Below, piece by piece: positions 14,301-24,059 of a stretch of 64,000 nucleotides of DNA. Made by a program: the position numbers and the translations under genes. Under the pieces are notes generated by a model. The model saw only the letters and a list, made by a program, of their open reading frames with translations. It did not search any database and was not told the DNA's origin. This stretch comes from Ctena decussata (lineage: Eukaryota; Mollusca; Bivalvia; Lucinida; Lucinidae), in the NCBI GenBank assembly GCA_963989385.1, contig OZ022499.1, positions 35,022,993 to 35,086,992 of the forward strand. Direction: 5' to 3'. Every line of letters starts with the position of its first letter. The first letter of the stretch is position 1.

Positions 14301-17300
14301 TGAGACATGTATGCAGTTCATTCCGTCTATAATGCCGTATTACGGAATAAACTGCATTAGTGTTTTGCAGTAAGATATGTTTGCAGTTCATGCCTTGTCC
14401 TACATATTGACTGATGGTCATAGTTGTACGGAATAAAATGCATTTATGACTTTGTCCTTATTGCACTGATACACTGATGCAGTTTATTCCGTCTATTATG
14501 TCATATTACGGATTAAACTGCATTGGTGTTTTTGCAGTAAGGCATGTATGTAGTTCATTCCGAGTCCAACATATTGCCTTATAGCCATATTTTACGAATA
14601 AAATGCATTTGTGATTTTGTTCTATTTAATTGTATTGATGAAATGATGCAGTTTATTTCGTTTTTGGCCGATATATATTAAAATCTATATAAGTAATTAT
14701 GGCATAAGCTGCATTGGAGTTTTATGCATTCCATGTGATATCTCTTGAAATATAGTCATGTAACGAAAAATATATTGACGAAGTCAAAGGGAGGTGTTAT
14801 GGAATAAGTGACTTTCTTGATGACATCTGTCATTTTGTGACGTAATACGTTTATCTTTAGGTATCAAGCGTCTAGTGACACAGATCATGAAAAAATACTA
14901 TTTTACAGGTGTTTTCGTATCTTCTGATCAACCCCCAAAAATATCGTCCCAGCTGGGACGATAACAGGATATTGCCCTTTTTTTCATTTTACCCCGCCCA
15001 TCGGGGCTTGTGAAATAGACTGGCTGCCTGGTGCTTCTGCGACAGAGCTGCTAGTCCTGGGTGTCATTTATGGCAGGCCGAGCAATACTTGCAGTCCCAC
15101 AAATTCAGAGGCAACATCTCGACGACTAATTTTTTTTTACTGGGACGTTAAAACACTACTCAACAGGAACGATAACGTTTTTTCTTGATTTTCTGTTTTG
15201 ACAAAACTGTTTAAAAGTTTTATGTAAACTGTGTCTTTCGGCATGTAACTAAGCTGCGCTATTTAAAACAATAAGATAGAAATTTAAGATTAGTCTGACT
15301 TTCTCTGTTTTTCTGCGAGCAAAAATAAACTAATGAGCCATACCACGACAAAACAAATTGGCATGTGCGCCCTGTGAACACTCAGAATAGCGTGTGCGTT
15401 CGCCCATCTGGGCCTTCGCTGTCCGCATAGAGGAAGCTTAGACCATTGCCTGTACTGTAAGCGCACAGCGAAGATTCTGATTAGTCTGGGCGGCTGCCAA
15501 GGCTGATCTGAGTCTTGGCAGGGCGCTATGGCACTGCGTTGATTTTGTCGCGACGCGACTGAAATAAAATAATCACAAAAATGACGTTCGGATTAAATAT
15601 CCATTTCTGACCTTCATTGCCGTTAGCAGGTGTTGATTTTGAAATTGCATTGTTTTGACAAGACGTGCGACCAACTGTATTTTCACACCTTCCGGCCGAC
15701 AGCGACTACTCAGTTGATGTCTTTAGCAAACAATTAAATGAGCCGCGACAAAGCTGCACGTACGCCCAGCGAAGTCTTAGATCAGCCTGGACATCCGTCT
15801 GATCCAATCACAGGCTTCGCTATCGGCATGGAGGTAGCTTAGAGTCTTAGTTACCCTTTAAACGCAAGTTCAGACTCTGCTGAGACCGGGTGGCTGTCCA
15901 GGCTGATCTGCGTCTTCGCTGGGCGCACATTCCAATTTGTTCGTCTTATCGCATTGCGGCTCATATCAGGAAACTTTTGAACATTGAGCAGAAAAGAAAG
16001 TGACCTGTCTATGGGCGGAACGCTGACCAGTGCCTTGCAGCTTTCAACTGTTCCTTCCGTATTTCTTACTGCATTTAATTCTATCTCAATTTAATTTCCA
16101 CATGATCATTTTAAATGGTTTTCGCACAGCCACACCCTGTTTTGATTACAAATGTTCAAAATATTTTGAACAGAAATTCGGATCAGTTTGGTTTGTGCAG
16201 AAACACGGGTAAGGTTATGTACAAACTCATATTCAACTAAAATTGACAAATTATTAACTGATCATAAACTCAGACCAGTGTTTTGCAAGTGCATAAGTTG
16301 GTCTGAGTCAGTTTGCATACATAATTAATTCCATAAATTGACTATTGCAGCTTTATATTTTTTGCATTTATGTTTGTTCAAGTCATGATGATTTAACAAA
16401 CTATAACGGTTTGACAATGACGAAAACAGTTTAGAGGTAGTATCGGATTTTATGATCGATAATCGATTAATCCTCGTGTAATTATAAGTATGTTAATTGT
16501 ACTGTATATTGCCAACAAATTCCGATTAGCCTGCGCAAACTGATCAGACATTGTTCAGTCTTATCAGTTTGCACATATCAGAGGCTGATAAGTGTCCGCA
16601 GGTGCACAGGTTTATTATCGTAAGTACTCATATTATAGCAAAAATACGAAAAAATCACAAAAATATCTTTCAATATTCCTTGCTAGCTTCACTAAAACAG
16701 TCATAAAATTAAAGTGACAAACTTGCATTATGAACAGAAATATTACTAATAAAGTTAATTTATAGCCTTGCAAGAAAAATGTTTCATAGCAATTTTTCCC
16801 ATAGCGATTAATCCTTACACTACCACGGTTATGCGAAAATCTTCACCATAATTTAGTTTCTTACATTATTTTTTTCGACAGTAATATCTTAAGAGAGCAA
16901 TACAGTGTATGTATCTTCGTGTCTCCTAATTATGAATGAGCAAATCTGCCAGTCAAAAATATAATTCTATGGATTTTAAGATTCTACCCTGGGATACACA
17001 AAACATATTTCGGTTTCTTTGATAAAAACGCTCCACCACACTCAAATAAATTTCAATCAAAAATGTTAGAACAAACATTAGCAATTATGATAATAATTAA
17101 TAGACTGATCGAACATTACCAAAAAATATGTAATTGGTTTGCAAAGTTTTTTTTTTAGCTTATAAAGGGATTTTAAAACTACAAGTAGTCGATTAACTGT
17201 CTGTTCATTTTTGATGGTCACGTGTAGAAGTTACGTGACTTCTTTCTCTTTTTTCCTTTCTTGTGTTCATTCGTTTACTCTTTCTTTCCTTCTTTCTTTC

Positions 17301-20208
17301 TTAATAAGACAATATGAATATTCTTCCTTTCTTAGTTAGATCATAAAAGCATATATATAAATACATAAACAAAAAACGAATACCAAGAAATGAAGTGTTA
17401 AGCCTTTGAGTAATATAGGCGGATTTGGACTTAAACTATTTGAAACTATTATGAGCGAGGTTGTTTCGAAACGCGATTTTCTGTATGTTTAGAGATCGAT
17501 GGAAGAAACTTATAGCATACTTATTTTATAATGAATTACGTCAATGTAAACCTTATAAAAATCTCTCAGTGGTGATAACTTATAAAAGTTTTATAGAAAA
17601 TCCGATCATTTTCAAATTTTAGGCTGAACATAGCTTCTTAGGCATTTTCGACATTATTCTTATATAATTTCATGTGACTGAAGCTTCAAACTTCAAAAGC
17701 CGATGGAAGTATCAAAACATGAAGTTAATTTGTATATTTTTATACCATATTAACGGACAAAGACTGAAGTTTATGATCATAACTTATAAAAAATTGTCGT
17801 AGTATCATATATGTATTTAATTTCACATTTTATATTATATTTCTATGTAATTGCATATAACACTCGACATCATTTGAACAGGTAAGCTCTCGGATAAACC
17901 CGTAAGTCGCTATCGGTAGTTTCCGCCATATTGAAGCATTAAGTTCCCTATGACTGCATTCGAAAATAAAGAAGTTGTTTAGAAAACATAAACAACCATG
18001 AAGCAGATCGTTGTACTGTAATTCACTGTATTTCTATGACGTGAAAATTCACTAGGTTAGGCCGCGTTTACACGAGCAAAGTTTCTATGACAAAGTAGGT
18101 TTCCCACAGATAAATTTGCTTGTGTAAATGCCAAAACATGACAATATTTCTTCGACAAATATATATGGTAAAGTTACTTCGATAAATTAAATTTGTACGT
18201 GTAAACGGAGAACTTTGCTAAAGATTATGTAACAAAGAACTTTGCTATAAGCGTGGAAAATATGACAAAGATTTTGTTTCATCGCTGCAGGTGACTCTGA
18301 CGAACAATATTTGGTCGTGTGAACACTGCAGCAAATATTTCATTGCCAAAGTTTATGTAACAAAGACTCTATGGCACCTTTTCTTCAACAAATAATTTGC
18401 TCCGTGTAAACGCAAAATGATTGTCATACTTTCTTTGTTAAAGTTTCTGTGACATAGAAACTTTGCTCGTGTAAACGCGGCCTACTCACCATGGACTTTG
18501 ATATGGACCTTATATACAGGTGGTTTTATTTATGGGTACAGGCTCAATATTAAGCTCAATATCAGTGTAACAATATAGTGTAATAAGGCATTTCTGAGAT
18601 GCTGATCAATAATGATCTTATTCGACACCCTACCAAAAATACCAAGAAATATGAGCCGCGACACGACAAAACCAACAAAGTGGTTGTGCGCTCAGCGCCG
18701 ATTCAGATCAGCCTGGTCATCCGCTCAGACTGATCAGAGTCTTCGCTGGCCGCTTGGAGGTAGCTTACACCATGAGTTATCTTTTAAGCGCTTAGCAAAG
18801 AGTCTGATCAGACTGGACAGATGCCCAGGCTGATCTGAGTCTGCGCTTGGCGCACAACCATTTTGTTGTGTTTCTTGTGTCGCGGCTCAATTATATAATG
18901 TCTATAAGATATTTGGACCAAACTTATATATCTCAGTGTTTTAACGGTTTAGCTAAAACCTACAGGAAGGTCTCATATTATACATTTCCTTCATTCAGTA
19001 GCGGCCATGCTAGTTTACAGGTCTATGGTATAACAGACTTTCGCAGGGAAGTAGTATTGTGAAATGGAAATAATCAGAAACAGATACAATCCAATTTCCA
19101 CGTTCCACACACTACTGCTTGGCCTTTGTGTTTAAAATATGTTTAATACAAGAACTAACTTTCTGTTGTTTTATTTTCAGGACGATTTTCAAATGGCACC
19201 AACAGAAACTTAAAACAGTTCGTTCGCTTTTCAACAGTAGTACGAAGAATCGTGTACCATAAATCAACTGATGATTTCACTGTTGTTGTCCACGATTTAA
19301 AAGAAAATATTGAAGAGACAAGACGTTTTTCTCATGTTATTGTTGCGGCTGGAATATTTTCTTATCCTAATCAGCCACATTATCCGGGATTTTCGGAATT
19401 TCAAGGCCGAATCATGCATTCAAAGGACGTGAAATATGCTCAGGAATTTAAAGATAAAAGAGTCTTATTAATTGGATCTAGCTGGTCTGCAGAAGATCTT
19501 GCTTTACAGTGTCTGAAGTACGGTGCTAAACATATAACCATAAGCTGGAGGACAGCTCCTCTTGGATTCAGATGGCCACAAGCAATTGAGGAAAGAGCGA
19601 TCCTTCAAAAGTTGGAAGGGCGTACAGCTTATTTCAAAGATGGTACAACTGCAGAAATTGATGTAATTGTTCTTTGCACCGGATACCTATGTCATTTCCC
19701 ATTTCTTGAAGACTCACTCAAATTAAAAGAACAATCTTTCTATCCAAATCATCTCTATAAAGGAGTTTTGTGGACGAATGAAGGAAATAATAAGCTTCTA
19801 TATATAGGTACACAAGATTCAGTGTACTCTATTCCTATGTTTGAAACACAAGCTTTATGGGCATGCCAGTATATTACTGGGGCTAAAGCTCTACCTGAAA
19901 AGAGTCAAATGTTAGCGGATATACGAAAGTGGTTAACTCTTCTAAGCAAAGTTAACATTACTAACGTAAAAGATTGCATTAGATTTATGACTGATTATCT
20001 CCATGAAATGGTTATCTCCACGGGATATCCTATAGAGGCCATTCAGTTCGAACGAATGCTTGACGAATGGGCACATCACAAGGATAAAGACATTCTTTCC
20101 TATAGGGATCACCAGTTTCAGTCTATGTTCACTGGGAAAATTACTGCCGCTAGTCTATTGCCATGGATGGAAGCATTTGATGATTCTTTAGATGGTTTTA
20201 TTTTTTAG
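2211..20208 (+). CDS. Flavin-containing monooxygenase, trimethylamine-monooxygenase type (3 exons, 453 aa)
   Basis: The spliced exons 2211-2379, 5525-5689 and 19181-20208 give one open frame of 453 aa ending in TAG. All junctions are GT/AG and in phase (one base carried over each time). The protein has the FAD-binding GxGPSG at residues 14-19, the WGG...WRTG block at 46-57, and [13 protein letters not shown] at 68-80. [12 protein letters not shown] block lies at 86-96, an NADPH-binding GSSWSAED at 210-217, and LCTGY at 276-280. Order and length match bacterial trimethylamine monooxygenase (about 445-455 aa) better than vertebrate FMO1-5 (about 530 aa plus a C-terminal membrane anchor, absent here). 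The family uses NADPH, FAD and O2 to N-oxygenate small amines such as trimethylamine; the substrate here is inferred. The usual FxGxxxH(x3)F/Y fingerprint reads F185xG187xxxH191xxxV195. Intron 2 spans 13.5 kb, is repeat-filled and could hide an alternative exon. Confidence 0.9.
3022..3190. mobile_element. Small foldback (MITE-like) element
   Basis: Two arms of about 55 bp are inverted copies. The left arm reads GGGAATAACTGTA, then AATTGTCATTTGG, then GGAGGTAAATCGTCGG. The right arm runs back through CCGCCGATTTACCTC, CCAAATGACAATT and TACAGTTATCCCC. A short GC-richer loop separates them (about 3090-3130). No coding capacity; class unknown. Confidence 0.65.
3630..4538 (+). mobile_element. Non-autonomous mariner-like element, copy 1 (909 bp, TA-flanked)
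   Basis: The ends CGAGGGTTGTTCAGAAAGTTC and its inverted partner GAACTTTCTGAACAACCC are each bounded by TA, the target duplication of Tc1/mariner transposons. The interior is non-coding and shares its sequence with the second copy at 24569-25475, which is in the opposite orientation. Shared blocks include TTAGGCCCCAGTCAT and GAATTTATTTTCAGTGTGTCA. No transposase frame with a DDD/DDE triad is visible, so movement would need an enzyme supplied elsewhere. Confidence 0.8.
4600..4900 (+). repeat. Degenerate minisatellite, ~33 bp period
   Basis: About nine imperfect units of the form ATTCATGATCACGAATA plus GTTCTAGATCGTTCT follow one another. Unit starts were read by eye at about 4653, 4686, 4725, 4757, 4789 and 4822. 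It abuts a foldback element on its right, and a reversed unit-like sequence (TTATTCGTGATTGTGAATGAG) follows at about 4900. No function is evident. Confidence 0.65.
4948..5182. mobile_element. Foldback element TGAGCCGC...GCGGCTCA, copy 1
   Basis: A 235 bp imperfect palindrome runs from TGAGCCGCAACATGAC to GTGTCGCGGCTCA. Its arms carry TGGTTGTGCGCCCAGCGCAG and CTGCGCTGGGCGCA, and the centre has GCATGGAGGTAG. Five further full-length copies occur in this window. No open frame; it behaves like a MITE. Confidence 0.8.
5525..5689 (+). CDS. FMO exon 2
   Basis: It encodes residues 58-111 with [20 protein letters not shown] and the [11 protein letters not shown] block typical of the trimethylamine monooxygenase group. 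The acceptor is TTATTTTTCAG|GATGTG and the donor is CTAAACG|GTATGG. The frame continues into intron sequence to an in-frame stop near 5734, so unspliced read-through would truncate the protein. Confidence 0.88.
7229..7308 (+). mobile_element. tRNA-derived SINE head
   Basis: The 75-80 bp sequence has an A-box-like GGTAGCTCATTAGATTAAG and a B-box-like GGGTTCGAGCCCC. These are the internal RNA polymerase III promoter parts of tRNA-derived SINEs. The acceptor ends do not pair well enough for a working tRNA gene. An unrelated ~200 bp tail follows. Confidence 0.65.
7450..7610. mobile_element. Truncated foldback element copy
   Basis: The right half is clear, with GTCCAGGCTAATCTGGG, GGGCGCACAAGCCACTTTC and the end GTGTCGCGGCTG. 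The left half lacks its TGAGCCGC terminus. It belongs to the 235 bp foldback family. Confidence 0.6.
8310..8362. repeat. Compact 53 nt hairpin
   Basis: TGTGACCCCTCATTAGAACC pairs with GGTTCTAATAAGGGGTCACA across a ~13 base loop, with a single mismatch in the stem. It may be a tiny foldback element or a stem-loop transcript; nothing else around it supports a microRNA call. Confidence 0.55.
8635..8729. mobile_element. Short internally deleted foldback element copy
   Basis: About 95 bp match the family: GCGCAGACTCTGATCAGACTG, TCGCTGTCCGCA, and the terminus GTGTCGCGGCTCA. The left terminus is missing. Confidence 0.55.
10086..10190. repeat. Tandem duplication of ~55 bp pyrimidine-rich sequence
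   Basis: The block CCCTTTTTGTTTCTTTTC plus TTTTATTTAACTTTTATTTA occurs twice in a row with essentially no differences. This suggests a recent slippage or unequal-exchange event. Confidence 0.75.
11020..13640. repeat. ~267 bp tandem array inside the TIR element
   Basis: The anchor GCTTTCCTGGGACGATAACA begins at 11091, 11358, 11627, 11890, 12362, 12635, 12903 and 13480. Intervals are 263-273 bp except where a SINE (12118-12307) or a piece of the second array (about 13042-13356) interrupts. Each unit carries TATCGTCCCAG and, ~50 bp later, CTGGGACGATAACAGGAT. These are the same two half-sites that make the element's terminal repeats. Units also share GTGCCTCGCAAGGGAAG, GAGGGTTTTCTTGGGG and GGGGTAGACAAGTGT. 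Small frames that recur in every unit are by-products of repetition. Confidence 0.9.
12118..12307 (-). mobile_element. 5'-truncated SINE inserted in the array, with target duplication
   Basis: The insert is flanked by identical AAGAAAGTATCGT at 12105-12117 and 12308-12320. On the minus strand it matches the body and tail of the SINE at 54008-54275. Shared blocks are TCAAGAAGGG, GTTAGGTTAACTGACCGTCC (one difference) and TTTACCGTGGACGTTAA. The tRNA-like head is missing, as expected of a 5'-truncated retroposon. It ends in (CCAA)n. Confidence 0.88.
13042..14700. repeat. Second array: TTACGGAATAAACTGCAT hairpin repeats
   Basis: GATGCAGTTTATTCCGTC and its inverted copy TATTACGGAATAAACTGCAT alternate through the region (for example 13181, 13820, 13848, 14020, 14150, 14478). 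They form repeated stem-loops of short spacing. A ~300 bp stretch at about 13042-13350 is nearly identical to about 14012-14325. The array is interrupted by one more 267 bp unit at about 13357-13640. Confidence 0.8.
15333..15562. mobile_element. Foldback element, copy 2 (diverged)
   Basis: It runs from TGAGCCATACCACGACAAAAC to TTGTCGCGACGCGACTG with the family's central ATAGAGGAAGCTTAGACC. It has more substitutions than the other copies, so it is probably older. Confidence 0.7.
15739..15963. mobile_element. Foldback element, copy 3
   Basis: The start is TGAGCCGCGACAAAGCTGC and the end is ATCGCATTGCGGCTCA. The core GGCATGGAGGTAGCTTAGA is kept. It lies about 175 bp from copy 2, in an intron that has gathered at least five members of this family. 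Confidence 0.75.
18058..18484. mobile_element. 427 bp TIR element (GGCCGCGTTTACACGAGC ends)
   Basis: The terminal repeats are inverted copies of about 32 bp: TAGGCCGCGTTTACACGAGC plus AAAGTTTCTATG, and the reverse complement ending CGCGGCCTA. The boundary TA on both sides may be the target duplication or part of the repeat. The interior repeats variants of ACAAAGTTTCTATGACAAAG and TTTGCTCGTGTAAACG and is non-coding. Confidence 0.8.
18652..18889. mobile_element. Foldback element, copy 4
   Basis: A 238 bp copy from TGAGCCGCGACACGACAAAA to TTGTGTCGCGGCTCA. It is among the least diverged copies here, with both arms readable throughout. A 73-codon open frame across it is a by-product. Confidence 0.8.
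19181..20208 (+). CDS. FMO exon 3 (terminal; NADPH site and substrate domain)
   Basis: It encodes residues 113-453 and the TAG stop. The frame opens at [12 protein letters not shown], directly after the split glycine codon. The codon at 19252 is an internal GTG (Val136), not a start. AAGIFSYP at 167-174 replaces the ATG/CTG motif usual before the second nucleotide fold. The C-terminal block [18 protein letters not shown] and the ending [13 protein letters not shown] match the tail of the bacterial enzymes, so the protein looks complete. Confidence 0.92.
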
Positions 20209-20304
20209 ATTGTTATACTTCAGGAAGAGCTACATGAACTATACAAACACACATCTACATCTCCCAATAATGTTGATTTCAATTTATTTTATATTTAAAA
20301 TAAG

Positions 20305-20310
20305 AATAAA
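20305..20310 (+). promoter_or_regulatory. Polyadenylation signal of the FMO gene
   Basis: A canonical AATAAA lies 97 bp after the FMO stop codon. It is the first such hexamer downstream. Confidence 0.5.
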
Positions 20311-21567
20311 GAGGTTCCGATTATGACAGGAACGACTTGGAAATAATTGTTAGCATATCCTATTCCAGTATCAAATTCAGATGGCAGATATTAACAATGC
20401 ATAAATTTTAGGTTTAAAAGTTCTGAGACATTCATGTCCTAGCTGGAAGACATACAGTAACTTAATTTAGTTCGGGCAGTAATTATTAATGTGGTTTTTT
20501 CTAGGTAACTGTATTCATATCTATATTAGATTTCTGCACCAGAAAATTGAGCTAATACCGGAATACCCCATGATTTTTCGACCAGTTTTTCAACAGGACC
20601 ATTTGTTTGTGACCATCCTGTTGCTTTTCTAGACGGCGGTACCTTTCCAAAATGTAATCTTCTTTAAGAAGAGAACTTACTGTAGGAGCAAACGTTTTCC
20701 TTAAAGTCTTTACCATTTATGGAAAAAATTGAAAGAATGGTTAAAATGAAAATCATAAATTTGCTTCTAAAATTGAACGCGTTTACTTTAATTAGGAATT
20801 AGGAAAACTGTTATAGCGTGCAATTTGTGTCGCTTAATGAGCACCACAATCTGCACACTATAACGTCTTTTACAGTCTCCATTTCTGCCTAAATTAGTAA
20901 GTCTGACACTCGGGACACACACATACAAAGGAAAAATAGCAGTTCGATAAGATAGAGTCTGTTTATGGCCAGCTATAACATTAACATAGCCATGTAGCAC
21001 GAGTATCAGAGGTGAACGTGTATTCATTCAAACAAACAGAAAAAATAATAATATGAAAAAAAGAATACAAAATTTAATTGACTGTAGATAAAATAAACTC
21101 GGTGGTCGAAATGACCTGAATATATACTATGCAAAACTAGAAACTACGGTTGAACTATTGTACTTCAACATTTTTGAAAATCTCAGACTCACACCAATAT
21201 TTAGTAATTTGAAACTGGTCAAATATTCTTTTTTTTTTTTTTTTTTTTGATTTTGGTAAAGAATTAGGTCCACTGAATGATTGTAAACGCATAAACTTGT
21301 TTCGAAAATGACAGGGCTAATTTTCAGATAAAGGCAATATTGAAACAAAAACAAAATTTGACTTGACAGGAAATTTATTTATCATATGACGTCGCATCTG
21401 AGAGTGTAATAAAGCCATGCATTAAATGCGATAATCCACTAGTGGATTAAATATGCAAATTACGTCGTAACGTTATACGTTGACGTCCATAAAAACGTCG
21501 CGTTTTCTAATGGCGAAATCATGACGTTTTAGTGCAAATTCTGCTGATAAAATGCGATTTTAGTGTC

Positions 21568-21743
21568 ATATGATAAATAGAATCTTGCATTCGTGCTCCT
21601 GTATTACTGAATTTATTAAACTCGTTGGGGAAAACCGATAAGATGCTCGGCAAAGCCTCGCATCTTATCGTTTTCCCCAACTCGTTTAATAAATTCAATA
21701 ATACATGAGCACTCATGTAAGATCCTCTATAAATTTTATCTCA
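21568..21743. mobile_element. Long hairpin / foldback element
   Basis: Two arms of about 75 bp flank a ~12 base loop (CGGCAAAGCCTC). The left arm ends in CGTTGGGGAAAACCGATAAG and ATGC. The right arm begins GCATCTTATCG then TTTTCCCCAACTCG. The inner ~50 bp are nearly perfect; the outer part (GATAAATAGAATCTT against its partner) is more diverged. No coding capacity. Confidence 0.75.
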
Positions 21744-23104
21744 AAAGCAATACAGCAAATGAAAATGCTTACATAATATTTATTTCAACTTGTAGTGACG
21801 TTGAAGTCAATTTCTGACGTAGCATTGAATAAACGCACTGCAATGGTTTTAATCTGTGTTTGGTTGTTTTTATACAACGTTTCAAAGTCTCTGTCTGTCA
21901 GATAATGGTTTCTGCGATTAAAGCTTACCTTGCAACTGCAACAGAACGTTCTATGATTTGGCAACGTTAATGTCAGTATACAGCATCGCGATTTCAGTAT
22001 TCGTTTAATTTTCAAAGCAGTATAACATTATGATAGTAATGCAGAAGTGAAAGTTTGTGCAGGAATGTACTTTTGCCATCAGTGTAGTGTCTGCGTAGTT
22101 ATCTGCTACATGTAACAAGATTACTAATGCACAACTGCGCACATGCAAAAACATGTAAATGTAGCAAACATGGGATTCTGCAAGCTCAGGCGAGTGAACA
22201 ATAAGTGCAAATGATGCACATATTAAACAGCAAAATACTGACATATATCATACATCTAAATTCTCCAAGCCCAAGAAATGACAGCGAAATAAAAAAAATG
22301 TCAAGTTTCTTATTTTGCTAAGTACATATAAACTCGGTAATGACATACGTACAATGACGGCCGTCATTCGGCTTTTTACACCATTCTTCAATATATTAAA
22401 TTTGTCAATATTCGTGGAAAAAACCGACTCATTTACATTATTTCTTAGATGATCCTCGTAAGACTATTGCAGAAGAGGCCCAAGTGGGCCTAACTCGCCG
22501 ATGAGATAATAAATCATGGTACAAACAAAATAAAAAAAAATACAACCGACTTTGAGCGGCCCGATGCATATACATGTACTAAATAAAGATTGAAATGCTT
22601 CACTTTATAATTGCTAAAATACTGAAATTTAGACACGTTGCATCTTAGTAGTAATATCACTATCATATTTCACTGGACACGGTAGTAATTCCGTATGAGC
22701 ATTGTAATACTGCAGTGGAAAAGTGGTCAAAAAACGTTATTTTATAAACTTTCCACTGAAGTTTACTTAGAGACTAATAGAATGGTGTTGAATTAGCTAT
22801 TACAGTACATGTATTATGATAGTCTATCTAAACTCAGCCTTCAACTCTGGAAATGAACAATTTTAAAAGAATTGACTTCAGTACGAAACGCTTTTGTCTT
22901 TAAAAGTATTTACAAGCCGAGTTTTCTTAAATTATGCTGTAATCGCTCAGTAAGTATAATTTCATCAATGTCTAAGTTTTTTCATCAGATATTCTGTGTA
23001 ACATAGCTTAATGTATGAAAAGTGAAATCAATTTTCCGCTGCATCTGACATTAAAATACTACCGTGCTCGTTAAGGCTTAGGTAGTATTATTATTTCTAG
23101 TTAC

Positions 23105-23222
23105 ATCTGTGAAGACGCACATGGTCAAACCCATACACCCGGTTTGAAGTCTAGTCCGAAAGCTCGGTGTAGCGGGGAATCAAACCAGCCACCCCTGGAT
23201 TGGTAGTCTAATGCGTTATAGG
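23105..23222 (-). mobile_element. tRNA-like SINE fragment
   Basis: On the minus strand a B-box-like TGGTTTGATTCCCC is preceded by CGCATTAGACTACCAATCC and followed by GAGCTTTCGGACTAGACTTC, similar to the arrangement in the SINE at 63838. The 5' head is incomplete. Confidence 0.5.
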
Positions 23223-23875
23223 GTACTTAGTCTATATACTGAAGAACAAATCATATAATATTTTAGATTTTCGTCTCACCTCTCCATTCCTGCGCTCCCC
23301 TCCCCCTCCACCCTCTCCTTCCCCAACCTACATGCCAGATGAGACCTGTCAAACAAACGAGAGGTCAAATCGATGCCCTATCATTTTATGTTAATATATT
23401 TTGAAACTTTGAAAACTTATTTGGTTTTCTTGTTTCCAAACATGTGTTGGGTTGGTTTCTTGCGCAAATCTGCATAGACCAAAGTTAGACGCCTTGCAGT
23501 GATTAAGTTCATGTGTCTTTAAGTACTCTCTGGGTGGTACAATTCAAGGGGAGATAACATTTATGATTCAAACATATGAGTAATAATGGTATGCTTAAAA
23601 GCTCACAGAGGGATGTTGTTAACTAAGTAAACAAAGATATTAAGTATGTACATGATCTTTCAACTACCAAGGTTTAATTTTCACTTTGCAAAAAAATCTC
23701 AATGATTTTGAGGAATACTATATATTGTTCAGGGTAAAACCATAGGTAACAATGAAAGCCCCGCTATTTATGGACAAAGGGGTTAATTGTACAGCATGTA
23801 ACTGTTGTGCGTATTACCCCTTTTTCTATCCTTGTGAGGAATGACGGGATAAGCTGTGTTTGGTTCTTTTCAAGT

Positions 23876-24059
23876 TTCTGATTCTACTGCTGACATATAT
23901 GGATCCTTATTTGACAAAGTTGCGAATGAAAAAAAAAGATGTTTGCAAATAAATGAAGAAAAAAACAGAGCACATAGAACCAGCACTTTTACAGCTGCAT
24001 CTGGTTTAAACAGAAGAAAAAAACAAACTGCAAGCAGTGTTAGCTCTCTTTCTACTTAG
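23876..24059 (+). CDS. Possible terminal exon of an unrecognised gene
   Basis: An acceptor-like TTGGTTCTTTTCAAG precedes an open frame of about 60 codons ending in TAG. The peptide is lysine- and serine-rich (DIYGSLFDKVANEKKRC, then NRRKKQTASSVSSL). It matches no family I know, has no partner exon that I could find, and could be chance or a transposon remnant. Reported only because of the acceptor context and plausible composition. Confidence 0.2.

Larger units (their letters stand above)
10932..14976. mobile_element. 4.05 kb non-autonomous DNA transposon with internal tandem arrays
   Basis: The left end GGCAATATCCTGTTATTGTC followed by CCAGCTGGGAC is matched, inverted, at 14945-14976 by GTCCCAGCTGGGACGATAAC then AGGATATTGCC. 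That is about 31 bp with two mismatches. Both ends abut T-runs (8 T on the left, C plus 7 T on the right), compatible with an ~8 bp target duplication. The interior holds a ~267 bp tandem array (about 11020-13640) and a second array of TTACGGAATAAACTGCAT hairpins (about 13042-14700). No transposase is encoded. The superfamily is not recognised; an 8 bp duplication would fit hAT but is weak evidence. Confidence 0.7.
14977..19180. other. FMO intron 2, last part
   Basis: Contains three full foldback copies (15333-15562, 15739-15963, 18652-18889), a 427 bp TIR element (18058-18484), decayed palindromes near 16258-16330 and 16510-16610, and AT-rich DNA with no recognised exon from about 16.6 to 18.0 kb. 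The intron ends at the acceptor TTATTTTCAG (19171-19180). Confidence 0.6.
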
